55,735 bases of DNA from Pontimonas sp. (GCA_028096805.1 JAOHDU010000004.1:1-55735); one strand, 5' to 3'. Positions 8,660-18,006 are shown, counted from the stretch's first letter. Notes: generated from the sequence alone by a model not told the origin. Made by a program: numbers and translations.

Positions 8660-9826
8660 CTACTCGAAGCGGAGAGCTTCGACGGGCTGAAGCTTGGACG
8701 CTGTCCGTGCAGGCCACACTCCGAAGCCGACACCGACGGCAGCGGAGAAGCCCATAGCCACCGCCACCGTGACCGGATCAATAAAGAAGTCCCACCCGCC
8801 GAGTACGGAGAACCCATAGGAGGCCAGCTGGCCAATAATCAACCCGATAAGGCCACCCAAAACCGACAAGACGACAGCTTCCATCAGGAATTGGGTGAGG
8901 ATTTGCGACTGCTTCGCCCCAATGGCCCGTCGGACACCAATTTCTCGTGTTCTCTCGCGGACCGACACCAACATGATGTTCATGATTCCAATGCCACCAA
9001 CCACCAGGGAGATTCCGGCAATGCCGGTAATCAAAATTCCCAGCGTGCCCGTCACCGTCTTGATGGTGTCTTGCAGCGCTGCCTGATTGAAGATCGAGTA
9101 GGTGGCATCGTCATCGTCGACAACACCCTTGGAGTAGCGCAAGAACTGCTCTACCCGGTATTCCACCGGCGCTACAGCTTCCTGCGAGACCGCTTGAATG
9201 CTAATGGCGGAAAGGTACGGGGACTTAGAGAAAAGACTTCGCGCTGCTTCCTGGGTGATGTACACGTTTTGGCCTGCGCCAAAGCCATCGGCATCATCGA
9301 GCATGCCGACCACCGTGAAGGCAACGCCATCTAGTCGAATTTCATCGCCGATGGAATTCACGCTAAATCCCAGGTCTGAGGCACCTTCAGCCGAGACCAC
9401 TACTGTCCGGGTGTTTTGCAGGCCTGGCGCTTGGGGCAGAAAGGTCCCGATAGAGAGCTCCGGGTCCGCGAGGTCTGCGTAGGTTGGAGAAACCCCAATA
9501 ATGCCGACGCGAATGGATTCAGAACCATAGCTGGCAGTACCGTTGCCGTTCACCTGCGTACTGACCTGAAGCACGCCTTCGATATCGGCAATGGCTTCTG
9601 CATCAATTTCTTCCAAGCCGGTTGTCGTTGTTGCGGAGACAGTAATTTGGTTGGCTCCGAGAGACGCGAGGGACGAGTCAATACCCTGTTCTGCACCCTG
9701 TCCTACCGCCGTCAGCGCGACAACGGCACCGACACCAATGATGATTCCCAGCATGGTGAGTGCCGAGCGAACTTTCGCCGCGGCAATCCGGGAAAGGGAG
9801 AGCAAAAAGGTGAGCCAGAGGTTCAT
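8660..9826 (-). CDS. MacB-like ABC transporter permease (FtsX family)
   Basis: 388 aa; SALTMLGIIIGVGAVVALTAVGQGA and GGIGIMNIMLVSVRERTREIGVRRAIGA motifs. Confidence 0.92.
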   Translation of the reverse strand: MNLWLTFLLSLSRIAAAKVRSALTMLGIIIGVGAVVALTAVGQGAEQGIDSSLASLGANQITVSATTTTGLEEIDAEAIADIEGVLQVSTQVNGNGTASYGSESIRVGIIGVSPTYADLADPELSIGTFLPQAPGLQNTRTVVVSAEGASDLGFSVNSIGDEIRLDGVAFTVVGMLDDADGFGAGQNVYITQEAARSLFSKSPYLSAISIQAVSQEAVAPVEYRVEQFLRYSKGVVDDDDATYSIFNQAALQDTIKTVTGTLGILITGIAGISLVVGGIGIMNIMLVSVRERTREIGVRRAIGAKQSQILTQFLMEAVVLSVLGGLIGLIIGQLASYGFSVLGGWDFFIDPVTVAVAMGFSAAVGVGFGVWPARTASKLQPVEALRFE

Positions 9827-10527
9827 CGTGCACCCGCCATCGTGCCGACTTCATCTCGCTCAATCAGACCGTCGCGAATATAAATCCGTCTGTTCGCCGC
9901 AGCGGCCACTTCGAGGTCGTGGGTAATCAGCACCACGGTGCGCCCGTCGGCGTGGATTTCACGAAAGACATCCATCACAGCAGCACCCGAGGCGGTGTCA
10001 AGCGCCCCGGTCGGCTCATCAGCGAGCACAAGGTCGGGGTTCGTCACCAGTGCGCGTGAAATTGCCACACGCTGTTGTTGACCACCGGAAAGGCGCCCAC
10101 GGTCAAAGTCGAGTCGATCCCCCAGCCCCAATCGGGCCAGCATTTCTCCGGCACGTTTCGTCGCTTCGCGTGGCCGAACGCCCTGATAGAGCAGTGGTGT
10201 CGCCACGTTGTCGACCGCTGAGGTAAGCGGCAGAAGTTGGAACTGCTGAAAGACAAAGCCGATGGCTTTGGATCTCAGAGCGGTGAGTTCGTTGTCATCC
10301 AGCGTGGAAATGTCCCGGCCGGAAATTTTGACCGTGCCTGAGCTGGGTCGATCCAGGCAACCAATCAGGTTCATCAGAGTCGACTTACCCGAACCGGAGG
10401 GGCCCACAATTGCGACAAACTCGCCGCGACGAACCTCCAAGCTGACGTCCGCTAGGGCAACAGTGGGGACCTCACCGGTTTGATATTCGCGCCGAACATT
10501 GGTGAGCTCAACAACGAGATCACTCAC
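9823..10527 (-). CDS. ABC transporter ATP-binding protein (MacB/LolD type)
   Basis: Walker A GPSGSGKST, signature LSGGQQQRVA, Walker B LVLADEPTGALD; 4-nt overlap with the permease start. Confidence 0.95.
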   Translation of the reverse strand: MSDLVVELTNVRREYQTGEVPTVALADVSLEVRRGEFVAIVGPSGSGKSTLMNLIGCLDRPSSGTVKISGRDISTLDDNELTALRSKAIGFVFQQFQLLPLTSAVDNVATPLLYQGVRPREATKRAGEMLARLGLGDRLDFDRGRLSGGQQQRVAISRALVTNPDLVLADEPTGALDTASGAAVMDVFREIHADGRTVVLITHDLEVAAAANRRIYIRDGLIERDEVGTMAGAR

Positions 10528-11801
10528 TAGTCTCTGGCTCCCTCAGGAGGCCCACCAAAGCCGGAGGAAGTGGAGGGCAGTTCGCCGTCAGAACCCGTCA
10601 CGACTCGGTCACCGGCAGTGAGACCCGAAACAATCTCCACGTAGTAACCGCCACGAACACCAATCTCTACGGCAACTTCTTCAACACTGCCATCCTCCGA
10701 TTGGACGAGGGCAACATAACCGTCTTCGCGTTCACTAATTGCGGTTACCGGCGCCGAAATCACTCCGGTGGCTTCCTCAGTGGTAATACTTGCCTGCGCG
10801 GTCATCCCGGCTCGTAAGCCGGCGGGAGGGGTTGGAACGCTGATGGTGACGCCATAGGTGGTAATCGAACCGCCACTGGGGTCGACGCTACCGTAGGCGT
10901 CAACCTCGGTAACCAGTCCTTCGAGCCGAGCATCGGGAAGCGCGTCAAATTCGAGCGTCACGCTTTGCCCATCTGCGATACCGACCACATCGGACTCGGC
11001 GAAATCGGCCTCCACTACAAAAGTGTCCAGGGCGGCCAAGACAATGAACCCGGAAGTGCCGTTGACGCCAACGCTGGTGGTGCCAATGGGCTCACCCAGC
11101 TGCGATGCAACCGCGATAACGGTCGACGCCACCGGGGCGGTCATTGTTGCTCGGGAGAGGTCAGCCTGTGCGGCGTCCAGTTGATCCAGCGCGGAACGCA
11201 GCGACGCCTCGGCTGACGCTTTCTGCGGGTAGTAAGCCTCCAGTTGGCGGCGTGCGGTTTCCAGTGACGCCTCCGCGGTGACCTTCTGCTTTTGTGCGTT
11301 TAAGAGTGCGAGGGGTTCGTTGGGCTGTGGGTAGGAGGAGGAAGGAAATTCGTCCACGACGTTTTCAATGGCCAGCTCCGCAGCGGTAATCGCTTGGTCA
11401 GCGGCAGAAATTGCTTGGCGGGCCTGATCGGCCGTTGTTTCCGCATTGGCGATGCTGGCTCGAGCGGCTGCTACCGAAGCTCTGGCACCGGTGACGGCAG
11501 ATTCGAGCGAGGCGGTCTCAATAGCGGCGAGAACAGCGCCTGCCTCCACCGTGTCACCGACCTCGACGCTCAGTGATGCGAGAGTCGCCGCAGCAGCGCC
11601 CGGGAATTGAAGGCCGAATTCAACAGCGGGCGAAACCGTGCCCGATGCCGCAACCGTGACGTCCACGTCACGCACTGCTACCTCTTCGGTGAGAACCGTG
11701 GTCTCTTGGGCGGGAGCTAAGCCCACAGCAATGCCGGCTCCACCGGCAATAACGACGGCTCCGATAGCGATACCGGTAATGACTTTGGTTCTGGTTTTCA
11801 C
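10527..11801 (-). CDS. HlyD/MacA-like membrane fusion (adaptor) protein
   Basis: 424 aa; N-terminal TM, coiled coil and lipoyl-like hairpin regions; GVRGGYYVEIVSGLTAGDRVVTGSDGEL C-terminus. Confidence 0.88.
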   Translation of the reverse strand: MKTRTKVITGIAIGAVVIAGGAGIAVGLAPAQETTVLTEEVAVRDVDVTVAASGTVSPAVEFGLQFPGAAAATLASLSVEVGDTVEAGAVLAAIETASLESAVTGARASVAAARASIANAETTADQARQAISAADQAITAAELAIENVVDEFPSSSYPQPNEPLALLNAQKQKVTAEASLETARRQLEAYYPQKASAEASLRSALDQLDAAQADLSRATMTAPVASTVIAVASQLGEPIGTTSVGVNGTSGFIVLAALDTFVVEADFAESDVVGIADGQSVTLEFDALPDARLEGLVTEVDAYGSVDPSGGSITTYGVTISVPTPPAGLRAGMTAQASITTEEATGVISAPVTAISEREDGYVALVQSEDGSVEEVAVEIGVRGGYYVEIVSGLTAGDRVVTGSDGELPSTSSGFGGPPEGARD

Positions 11802-11948
11802 AGCGCTTATTGCTCCTTGTTGAGACCTGAGACCCTAAGTATGTCAGCGGGAACCTATGGAACGACCGCGATCTTCCTATGGGTTCCCTAAGAATGTGGA
11901 ACCCCGAGCACCCTGCCTCCGATTCGCCCTGGGCGCTAGACTCGCCGG

Positions 11949-12572
11949 ATGGTGAGCCCCAGTAACGACCGCCTGGTCTGGATTGATTGCGAAATGACGG
12001 GCCTTGACTCCTCCCGCGACGAGCTGGTGGAAGTAGCGGTTGTCATTACTGACTACGAGCTCACCGTGATGGACCCGGGTTTTCAGGTGGTCATCAAACC
12101 CTCCGACGCCGCGCTTTCCGGCATGGGAGACTTCGTCCGCCAAATGCACACCGACAGCGGGCTCATTGACGAAATCCCTGCGGGCCACAGCCTCGAAGAA
12201 GCAGAAGGGCTGGTGTATGACTACATCACTTCCCTGGTGCCCGAGGCCGGGCTTGCTCCGATGGCGGGAAACACGATCGGCACCGATCGTGTGTTTATCC
12301 ATAAAGAGATGCCGCGTGTTCACGAACACCTGCACTATCGAAACATCGATGTCTCCACCATCAAGGAACTAGCGAAACGGTGGCTGCCACCCGCATATTT
12401 CCTGGCCCCCACCAAAAACGGTGGCCACCGCGCCCTCGCCGACATTCGCGAATCCATCCGTGAACTGCAGTACTACCGCGCAGCCGTCTTCCAGCCAGCG
12501 CCAGGAATGGCCAAAAAGGATCTTACCGAGCTCGCTGCCACAGTGACGGCGCAGTGGGACAGCCAGCTGTAA
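11949..12572 (+). CDS. orn: Oligoribonuclease
   Basis: LVWIDCEMTGLDSSRDELVEVAVVITDYEL...GNTIGTDRVFIHKEMP...HRALADIRESI. Confidence 0.95.
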   Translation: MVSPSNDRLVWIDCEMTGLDSSRDELVEVAVVITDYELTVMDPGFQVVIKPSDAALSGMGDFVRQMHTDSGLIDEIPAGHSLEEAEGLVYDYITSLVPEAGLAPMAGNTIGTDRVFIHKEMPRVHEHLHYRNIDVSTIKELAKRWLPPAYFLAPTKNGGHRALADIRESIRELQYYRAAVFQPAPGMAKKDLTELAATVTAQWDSQL

Positions 12573-12609
12573 TACACTGAAGGCGCCCGCGGGTCTTCCC
12601 GCGGTCGCG

Positions 12610-12685
12610 GTGGGTATAGCTCAGTTGGTAGAGCGCCTGGTTGTGGTCCAGGAGGTCGCGGGTTCAAGCCCCGTTACTCACCCCA
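12610..12685 (+). tRNA. tRNA-His (anticodon GTG), CCA encoded
   Basis: GTGGGTA acceptor pairs with TACTCAC; D loop AGCTCAGTTGGTAGAGC; anticodon loop TTGTGGT; TPsiC arm CGGGTTCAAGCCCCG; C73 and a G at position -1 (12609), as expected for tRNA-His. Confidence 0.97.
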
Positions 12686-13163
12686 AAATTTTTCTATCAG
12701 CCCGCTCGTCAGAGTGGTGCAAGCGGAGAAACCGCTCCTCCTGCCTCGCCCAACGCTCCCACTGCGGACGGTACATCTCACCATCCCGGGCCATGGCCCG
12801 CTCCCACCGTGTATCTGCTGGGCACTCGAGCCACACGGTTTCTGTGGCCACTGCGGACGCGCCACTTCGAATCGCCCCGCACCCCTCGATGACCAGCGGC
12901 GTTCCCGGAGCAACCTCTCTCCAGTCACCCGGTGCCGCCTCGGACCAATTCCACCGCCGATACCCACCGGGCTGTCCCTGTCGAAGTGGCAGCAGCAACG
13001 AGCGATAGATGTGGGCACTACCAGCATCCAATCCATCCCAGCCTGGGTAGACCTCGTCGATACTGACCACCAGAGAACCGCTGCTGTCGCCCAGCTCGCG
13101 TGCAAACTCGGTTTTGCCGGCCCCCGAGCGTCCATCCACCAGCACAATCGAAGACTCAACCAC
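12678..13163 (-). CDS. P-loop ATPase/kinase (uridine-kinase-like fold)
   Basis: Walker A VDGRSGAGKTEFA; SIDEVYPGWDGLDAGSAHIYRSLLLPL; start chosen at the GTG of VVESSIVLVDG. Confidence 0.75.
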   Translation of the reverse strand: MVESSIVLVDGRSGAGKTEFARELGDSSGSLVVSIDEVYPGWDGLDAGSAHIYRSLLLPLRQGQPGGYRRWNWSEAAPGDWREVAPGTPLVIEGCGAIRSGASAVATETVWLECPADTRWERAMARDGEMYRPQWERWARQEERFLRLHHSDERADRKILG

Positions 13164-14574
13164 GCGTCGACTCCTCCCGGGCGGGGACATCCTCGCGGAG
13201 GGAGGACACCGCCCACACCACAGCAAAGGCCACCAAAATAAACAGGCTCGCCGCGGCCATCGCCATCCCCAGGTTGTCTCCCCCGGGGCGAGACATCAAC
13301 CGGAACATCACCAGTGGCAGCGTTTCCTGCGACCCGTAGGCAAGAAAGCTTGCAGCGCCAAATTCCCCCAGCGACGCAACGCTCACCAGAGCAATCGCTA
13401 CCGCCACCGGTTTGGCCAACGAGGGCAGCTCGATATGCCAGAGCGTCTGAGTGCGCCCCGCCCCGTCGAGAGCTGCTGCCTCGAGGATGTCGGAGGAGAG
13501 CGCTCGCCGTGCTGGCGCCAACACCTGGAAAGCCAGCGGCGTGAGAAAAACCGCCTGAACAAGAGGAAGCAACAACCAACTACCGGCGACCCCCAAAGGC
13601 AGGTACCCCGAGAGGACGAGTGCCGCAAGCCCGAACACCACCGGGGAAATCCCGATGGGCAAGAGAACAAACAGGCCCACCCTCTTGCGCGAGAGCCACC
13701 AGGCCATCAGTAGCGACAGTGTTGCTGCCACCAGCAGAGTACGCATCGAGTTACCCAGTGCTTCAGCGACACTGAGGTTCAAAATGTCGCGCGTGCCTCG
13801 GCCCGCCAAATTGGTGATGTTCTCAAATAGCCCACCCCCCGAGAGCGCCGCACGCGTAAACACTCCTCCCATAATCCAGACGATGACCCCGATCACACCA
13901 AAGCCGACCACACCACCCCAGCGTGACCTGCCGGCAAACGTGTCGCCCTCACCAAAAAGAACTGTGGGTGTGGCCCCCGCCCGCCGGGCAGCGAGGAATA
14001 ACCCCAGCGTCAGGAGGGTTTGCAGCCCCGCCAGTGTCGCCGCCACAGGAAGGTCAAGGTTTTGGAGGGCAGCCCGAGCAACCTGAGTTTCGAGCGTTTC
14101 CACCGATCCCCCGCCCAAGGTGATGACCAACCCATAACTGGTGGCGGAATAGAGCGCGACCAAGAGCGCGGCAGCGCTGAGTGCGGGCAACTGTTGCGGC
14201 CATTGAACCCGCCAACGAATCTGGCGCTCGGCGGCACCATCCAGCAGTGCCGCTTCGTATTGGTGTCGGGGCGTTAGTGAGGCGGCCGTCACGATGGCCA
14301 GGAAGCCCGCGTTCATCACGACATGGGCACCAATGATGGCGATAAGGGCAACACCCTCGTTCGACAGCGCATCGCCCAGAAGCGGCCGGAGCGCCAGGCC
14401 CACAAGAAAAGCGGGCAACAAGAAGGGCACCAGTAACACCCCGGTGACCACCCTCCGCAACCTGCGGAGGGTAGCTAACCAGTAACCGAGGGGGTAACCG
14501 ACGGCCAGTGAGGCCACCGCGCTGGCGAGAGCAATCAACGCGGTGGTCGCCAGAGGCCCCCCACTAGCCATCAA
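13156..14574 (-). CDS. thiP: Thiamine ABC transporter permease, ThiP-like
   Basis: 472 aa two-domain permease with FLLPAFLVGLALRPLLG; downstream of ThiB-like gene and TPP riboswitch. Confidence 0.8.
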   Translation of the reverse strand: MMASGGPLATTALIALASAVASLAVGYPLGYWLATLRRLRRVVTGVLLVPFLLPAFLVGLALRPLLGDALSNEGVALIAIIGAHVVMNAGFLAIVTAASLTPRHQYEAALLDGAAERQIRWRVQWPQQLPALSAAALLVALYSATSYGLVITLGGGSVETLETQVARAALQNLDLPVAATLAGLQTLLTLGLFLAARRAGATPTVLFGEGDTFAGRSRWGGVVGFGVIGVIVWIMGGVFTRAALSGGGLFENITNLAGRGTRDILNLSVAEALGNSMRTLLVAATLSLLMAWWLSRKRVGLFVLLPIGISPVVFGLAALVLSGYLPLGVAGSWLLLPLVQAVFLTPLAFQVLAPARRALSSDILEAAALDGAGRTQTLWHIELPSLAKPVAVAIALVSVASLGEFGAASFLAYGSQETLPLVMFRLMSRPGGDNLGMAMAAASLFILVAFAVVWAVSSLREDVPAREESTRG

Positions 14575-15517
14575 AGACTTCTGACCAGTCCCCTAACCAG
14601 GTGTCGCGAGAGGCGTTAATGTCGAGGTCCTCTCCCAGCGTGGAGGTGGCCGGTGTCGCAAATTCCGCCCAACTCTCGGGAACAGCAACACCCTCTACTG
14701 CGGGGTAGACATACATGGATTCCGGCACGGAGGCTTGAAATTCGGGGCTTCGCAGGAAGTCGACAAACACCTGTGCGCCTGCTTCATTGGCGGAACCTGC
14801 CACCACACCGGCAAATTCGGTTTGCCGGAAGCAGTCCACCAGTAAAGCGGCAGAGCCGGCGGAGCCGTCGTCATTTACTTCGGCGGCAGGTGAGGACGCA
14901 TAGCTCAGCACAATCGGTCTGTTGCCGCCGTAGCGGGTGAAGTCCGAAAAGTAGGCGTCCTCCCAGGACCCGGCCACCTTCACACCGTTGTCCCGCAAAT
15001 CTTCCCAAAACTGGGTGTGCTCCCCGGGCGTCCCAAAAGCAGCATGGGTAGAGGCGAGGAACGCAAGACCCGGTGACGAGAAGTTTGGGTTGGTGATCAC
15101 CGTGAGGTCGGCGTATTCCGGATTCACGAGGTCACGCCAGCGTTGCGGCGGGGTCACCCCTTGTTCCTGGAACCAGGCGATGTCGTAGTTGAAACACACA
15201 TCGGAGTAGTCAATCGCGACTGCGTCGCCTTTGACCACGCCCTCTGTTTCCGCGCGACCCAAGAACGTGTTGTCCACGCCAAAGAACGCATCAGCCACGG
15301 GGGCCCGCTTGGTCAACACCAACTGGTTGGTGAGCGAACCGGTGTCGCCTTGGCGCAGAATTTCGAGTTCATAACCCGTGTCGGATTCAAACTGTGCGAC
15401 CAGTTCTTCGCTGATCACGAAAGAATCGTGGGCCGCGACGCGAACCAGTGTGTTCTCTGGTGTCTGACACCCGGTGAGGCTGAGTACAGCGATCGCCAAT
15501 AGAGCTATCTTTTTCAT
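14564..15517 (-). CDS. thiB: Thiamine ABC transporter substrate-binding lipoprotein, ThiB-like
   Basis: Lipoprotein signal MKKIALLAIAVLSLTGC; VRVAAHDSFVISEELVAQFESDTGYELEIL...GDTGSLTNQLVLTKRAPVADAFFGVDNTFL. Confidence 0.88.
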   Translation of the reverse strand: MKKIALLAIAVLSLTGCQTPENTLVRVAAHDSFVISEELVAQFESDTGYELEILRQGDTGSLTNQLVLTKRAPVADAFFGVDNTFLGRAETEGVVKGDAVAIDYSDVCFNYDIAWFQEQGVTPPQRWRDLVNPEYADLTVITNPNFSSPGLAFLASTHAAFGTPGEHTQFWEDLRDNGVKVAGSWEDAYFSDFTRYGGNRPIVLSYASSPAAEVNDDGSAGSAALLVDCFRQTEFAGVVAGSANEAGAQVFVDFLRSPEFQASVPESMYVYPAVEGVAVPESWAEFATPATSTLGEDLDINASRDTWLGDWSEVFDG

Positions 15518-15561
15518 ATCGTGCCTTTCCTTTGAGGGGATGGGGCACGGGCTGAGATGTC

Positions 15562-15645
15562 CTCCCTTCGCTGGCATGACCCAGATCAGGTTCGACGGTC
15601 GAAACCTTGCGGTTTCCTCTCAGTCCACTAACGGACTCCCGTGTT
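15562..15645 (-). promoter_or_regulatory. TPP (THI-element) riboswitch
   Basis: Minus-strand GGACTGAGAGG...CGAACCTGATCTGGGTCATGCCAGCGAAGGGA matches the THI-box consensus (CTGAGA and ACCTGATCTGGGTAATGCCAGCGAAGGGA). Confidence 0.95.
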
Positions 15646-15655
15646 CGCCCTCAGT

Positions 15656-16483
15656 CTACGCTTTTCTCGCTTCGCGTATTTTCAGACTCCAGCGGAGGCT
15701 TTTGGCGATGGGATAAACGCCCAGGTAGGCCCACTGCGGTATCCGCAAGCGCTTTTTGCGCAACCCGTGGTGGTTATAGGTGGTGTCAAAACGTTTGATG
15801 TACGCCAGGAAGTCTTTGGGCGAGTCATCGAGGCGACGCGCACTCATCCCCACCACCATCTCGGGTGCGTAAACAATGGTGAAGCCCTCGTCATAAAGGT
15901 GAACAGACAAGTCAATATCTTCAAACATTTCGTGATCCGCATCCAGACAGATGTCCTTGCGCACGTCTTTCCATGCACTCCGTCGCAACGCCATGTTCGT
16001 GCCGAACAAGAAGTGATACTGCTTAACCAAACGCGAGATTGCTTTTCTGGCGGAATCATCCGCCAGTGCCATGTAGCGCCGAAGGGGCATGTCGTAGTAC
16101 GTCACGGGTCCGGTGGCAGCGTCAATGGACACATCCCGAAAGAGTGCCCCCGTGGCTTCTACCCAGTTGGGTTCCACCACCGAGTCCGAATCGATACGCC
16201 CGATAACCTCGGCGGTCACCGCATCAAAACCCATGTTTCGGGTGGGGGTGATTCCCTGCCCCGCATCTTGGCGCAACACCCGCAGCGGAGCATCCGGGAA
16301 GTCGGAGACAAGCTCGGCGAGAATCGCCGAGGTGAGGTCGGTGGACATGTTGTCCACGACGATGATTTCGTGGGCGGGAACCGTTTGATTCAATGCCGCG
16401 AGCACGCAGGATCGAATGGTCGATTCTTCGTTATACGCGGGAATGACGATGCCCACGGTGGGAGTGGGGGTGGAGGCTGCCAT
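15656..16483 (-). CDS. Family 2 glycosyltransferase
   Basis: TVGIVIPAYNEESTIRSCVLAALNQTVPAHEIIVVDNMSTD...GRIDSDSVVEPNW. Confidence 0.88.
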   Translation of the reverse strand: MAASTPTPTVGIVIPAYNEESTIRSCVLAALNQTVPAHEIIVVDNMSTDLTSAILAELVSDFPDAPLRVLRQDAGQGITPTRNMGFDAVTAEVIGRIDSDSVVEPNWVEATGALFRDVSIDAATGPVTYYDMPLRRYMALADDSARKAISRLVKQYHFLFGTNMALRRSAWKDVRKDICLDADHEMFEDIDLSVHLYDEGFTIVYAPEMVVGMSARRLDDSPKDFLAYIKRFDTTYNHHGLRKKRLRIPQWAYLGVYPIAKSLRWSLKIREARKA

Positions 16484-16484
16484 C

Positions 16485-16988
16485 TCAGCTCTCGCTCGCT
16501 AGGGGCGCCGCCAGGAGTTGCACCACCACCGCCCCACCTTTGGTGGCTTGGGTGGATACATCGTCAAATCCTTGCCGGTGGTGGAAACGCAGGGAGCCTG
16601 GATTCGGGGGCTCTAGGTTTACTTCGCAGGTCACAAAGTCACGCCCGGCGTGTCGGGCAAAGTCAAAAACCTTTGAATACAGCGTGGTTCCTACACCCTG
16701 CCCTTGCAGGGAATCGCCGAGAACGACGCGGTCGATGTAGAGGTGGTTTCGGTAGTGGGATTCGAAGAAGCGATAGTTTTCGCTGTCATAGTCAGCCCCG
16801 GGGTCCACTGCCATTACGAACCCGGCAACCTCTCCCGCATCATCCAGCACAACCCAGGCCAGCGAGCAGACGTCTGCGAGTTGCTCTAACTCTGAACGGG
16901 TGGTGTGCGGGACAGCGGGGTACCCGGCGTTGTTGATTTCCACCACCGCGTCGAGGTGAGTGGAATCGAGGTCAGCGAAGGTGGGCAC
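16485..16988 (-). CDS. GNAT-family N-acetyltransferase
   Basis: IDRVVLGDSLQGQGVGTTLYSKVFDFAR...EVNLEPPNPGSLRFHHRQGF. Confidence 0.88.
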   Translation of the reverse strand: MPTFADLDSTHLDAVVEINNAGYPAVPHTTRSELEQLADVCSLAWVVLDDAGEVAGFVMAVDPGADYDSENYRFFESHYRNHLYIDRVVLGDSLQGQGVGTTLYSKVFDFARHAGRDFVTCEVNLEPPNPGSLRFHHRQGFDDVSTQATKGGAVVVQLLAAPLASES

Positions 16989-17006
16989 GCCCCTATCTTG
17001 GCAGGA

Positions 17007-17480
17007 CTACCAGCCCCATGTGCCGGGCGCACCCTTGAAGGGCCCTTTCACCCACGAGGTGATCCACCCGCCATAAAAGTCGCCCTCTTGGGCGGTCACT
17101 ACTTCGCCATTAACGGTGCAGTGCTCCACGCGACCGGGATAGAGCGCCAAGTGGTCGACGATGTCGGCAAAGCCTGGGGTGGGTCTCGGGTACCACCAGG
17201 CCACACGTGAAAGCCGGTCATCACCGACGACGATGTCGCCGTAGCTGGCAACCCCTTTCCATTCGCACATGCTGCCACCCTCGACGGGTTCCACCAGGGA
17301 CATGTCGACGTCGGCGAAGGGCAGATAGTACGTCGGTGGATGGGATGTTTCGAGCACGCGAAGGGGGGCCTTGGTGTCCGCGATGACAACACCGTGGTGG
17401 GTGACGACAATCCGATCGGTGGTGTGTTCGAGGCGAGGAGGCCTCGGGTAGTCCCAGACAGACTCGATTTCTCTCTCCAC
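17007..17480 (-). CDS. DUF427 domain protein
   Basis: ESVWDYPRPPRLE...RVLETSHPPTYYLPFADVDMSLL-like...CEWKGVASYGDI...AWWYPRPTPGFADIVDHLALYPGRVE. Confidence 0.88.
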   Translation of the reverse strand: MEREIESVWDYPRPPRLEHTTDRIVVTHHGVVIADTKAPLRVLETSHPPTYYLPFADVDMSLVEPVEGGSMCEWKGVASYGDIVVGDDRLSRVAWWYPRPTPGFADIVDHLALYPGRVEHCTVNGEVVTAQEGDFYGGWITSWVKGPFKGAPGTWGW

Positions 17481-17657
17481 ATTGCCTCCTTTTAGAAAGT
17501 TGCCCCACTGTACCCGCGCTGAACTCTTGGTAACTGAGTGGTAACGGCACTAGGTTTGCCGCTCCAGTACCGCTACGCTGAAGATGTCGTTTGTTAGACG
17601 GATTTCCCTACTGGGTCTTTGGATGCAGTGCACCTCGTGAGGGGCAGGGTTCCCTGA

Positions 17658-17689
17658 AGTTTCGACCGTTGGTTTCGAGCGTCGAAACT
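17658..17689 (+). promoter_or_regulatory. Competing hairpins in the cold-shock mRNA leader
   Basis: AGTTTCGAC(17658-17666)/GTCGAAACT(17681-17689) 9-bp stem; alternative GTTTCGA(17672-17678)/TCGAAAC(17682-17688) 7-bp stem with 3-nt loop. Confidence 0.55.
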
Positions 17690-17722
17690 GCGCACCACAG
17701 CACCAAAGAAAAGAGACACAGA

Positions 17723-17926
17723 ATGACAACCGGAATCGTTAAATGGTTCAACGGTGACAAAGGCTACGGCTTCATCACTCCTGATGATGGCTCGGCCGAC
17801 GTTTTCGCACACTTCTCGGCAATCCAGTCCAGCGGCTACCGCTCACTGGAAGAAAACCAGAAGGTCGAATTCGATGTAACCGAGGGTCAAAAAGGCCCTC
17901 AGGCGGAGAACATCCGCCCCCTCTAG
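17723..17926 (+). CDS. Cold-shock domain protein
   Basis: [67 protein letters not shown], 67 aa. Confidence 0.97.
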   Translation: MTTGIVKWFNGDKGYGFITPDDGSADVFAHFSAIQSSGYRSLEENQKVEFDVTEGQKGPQAENIRPL

Positions 17927-17945
17927 TCTTCCTGCAAGACGCACC

Positions 17946-17977
17946 AGAGCGGGTCTGCCTTCGGGCAGGCCCGCTCT
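17946..17977 (+). terminator. Stem-loop terminator of the cold-shock gene
   Basis: AGAGCGGGTCTGCC TTCG GGCAGGCCCGCTCT, 14-bp stem with one G-U and TTCG tetraloop. Confidence 0.8.
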
Positions 17978-18006
17978 GTCGTTAACACCCGTCCTAGACT
18001 GGAGTG

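Noticed and set aside
12674-13579. 301-aa minus-strand ORF
   Set aside because: Overlaps ThiP-like permease and the P-loop kinase in another frame; Cys/Trp/Arg-rich shadow sequence.
15641-16936. 431-aa plus-strand ORF
   Set aside because: Antisense to the glycosyltransferase and acetyltransferase genes; low-complexity shadow frame.
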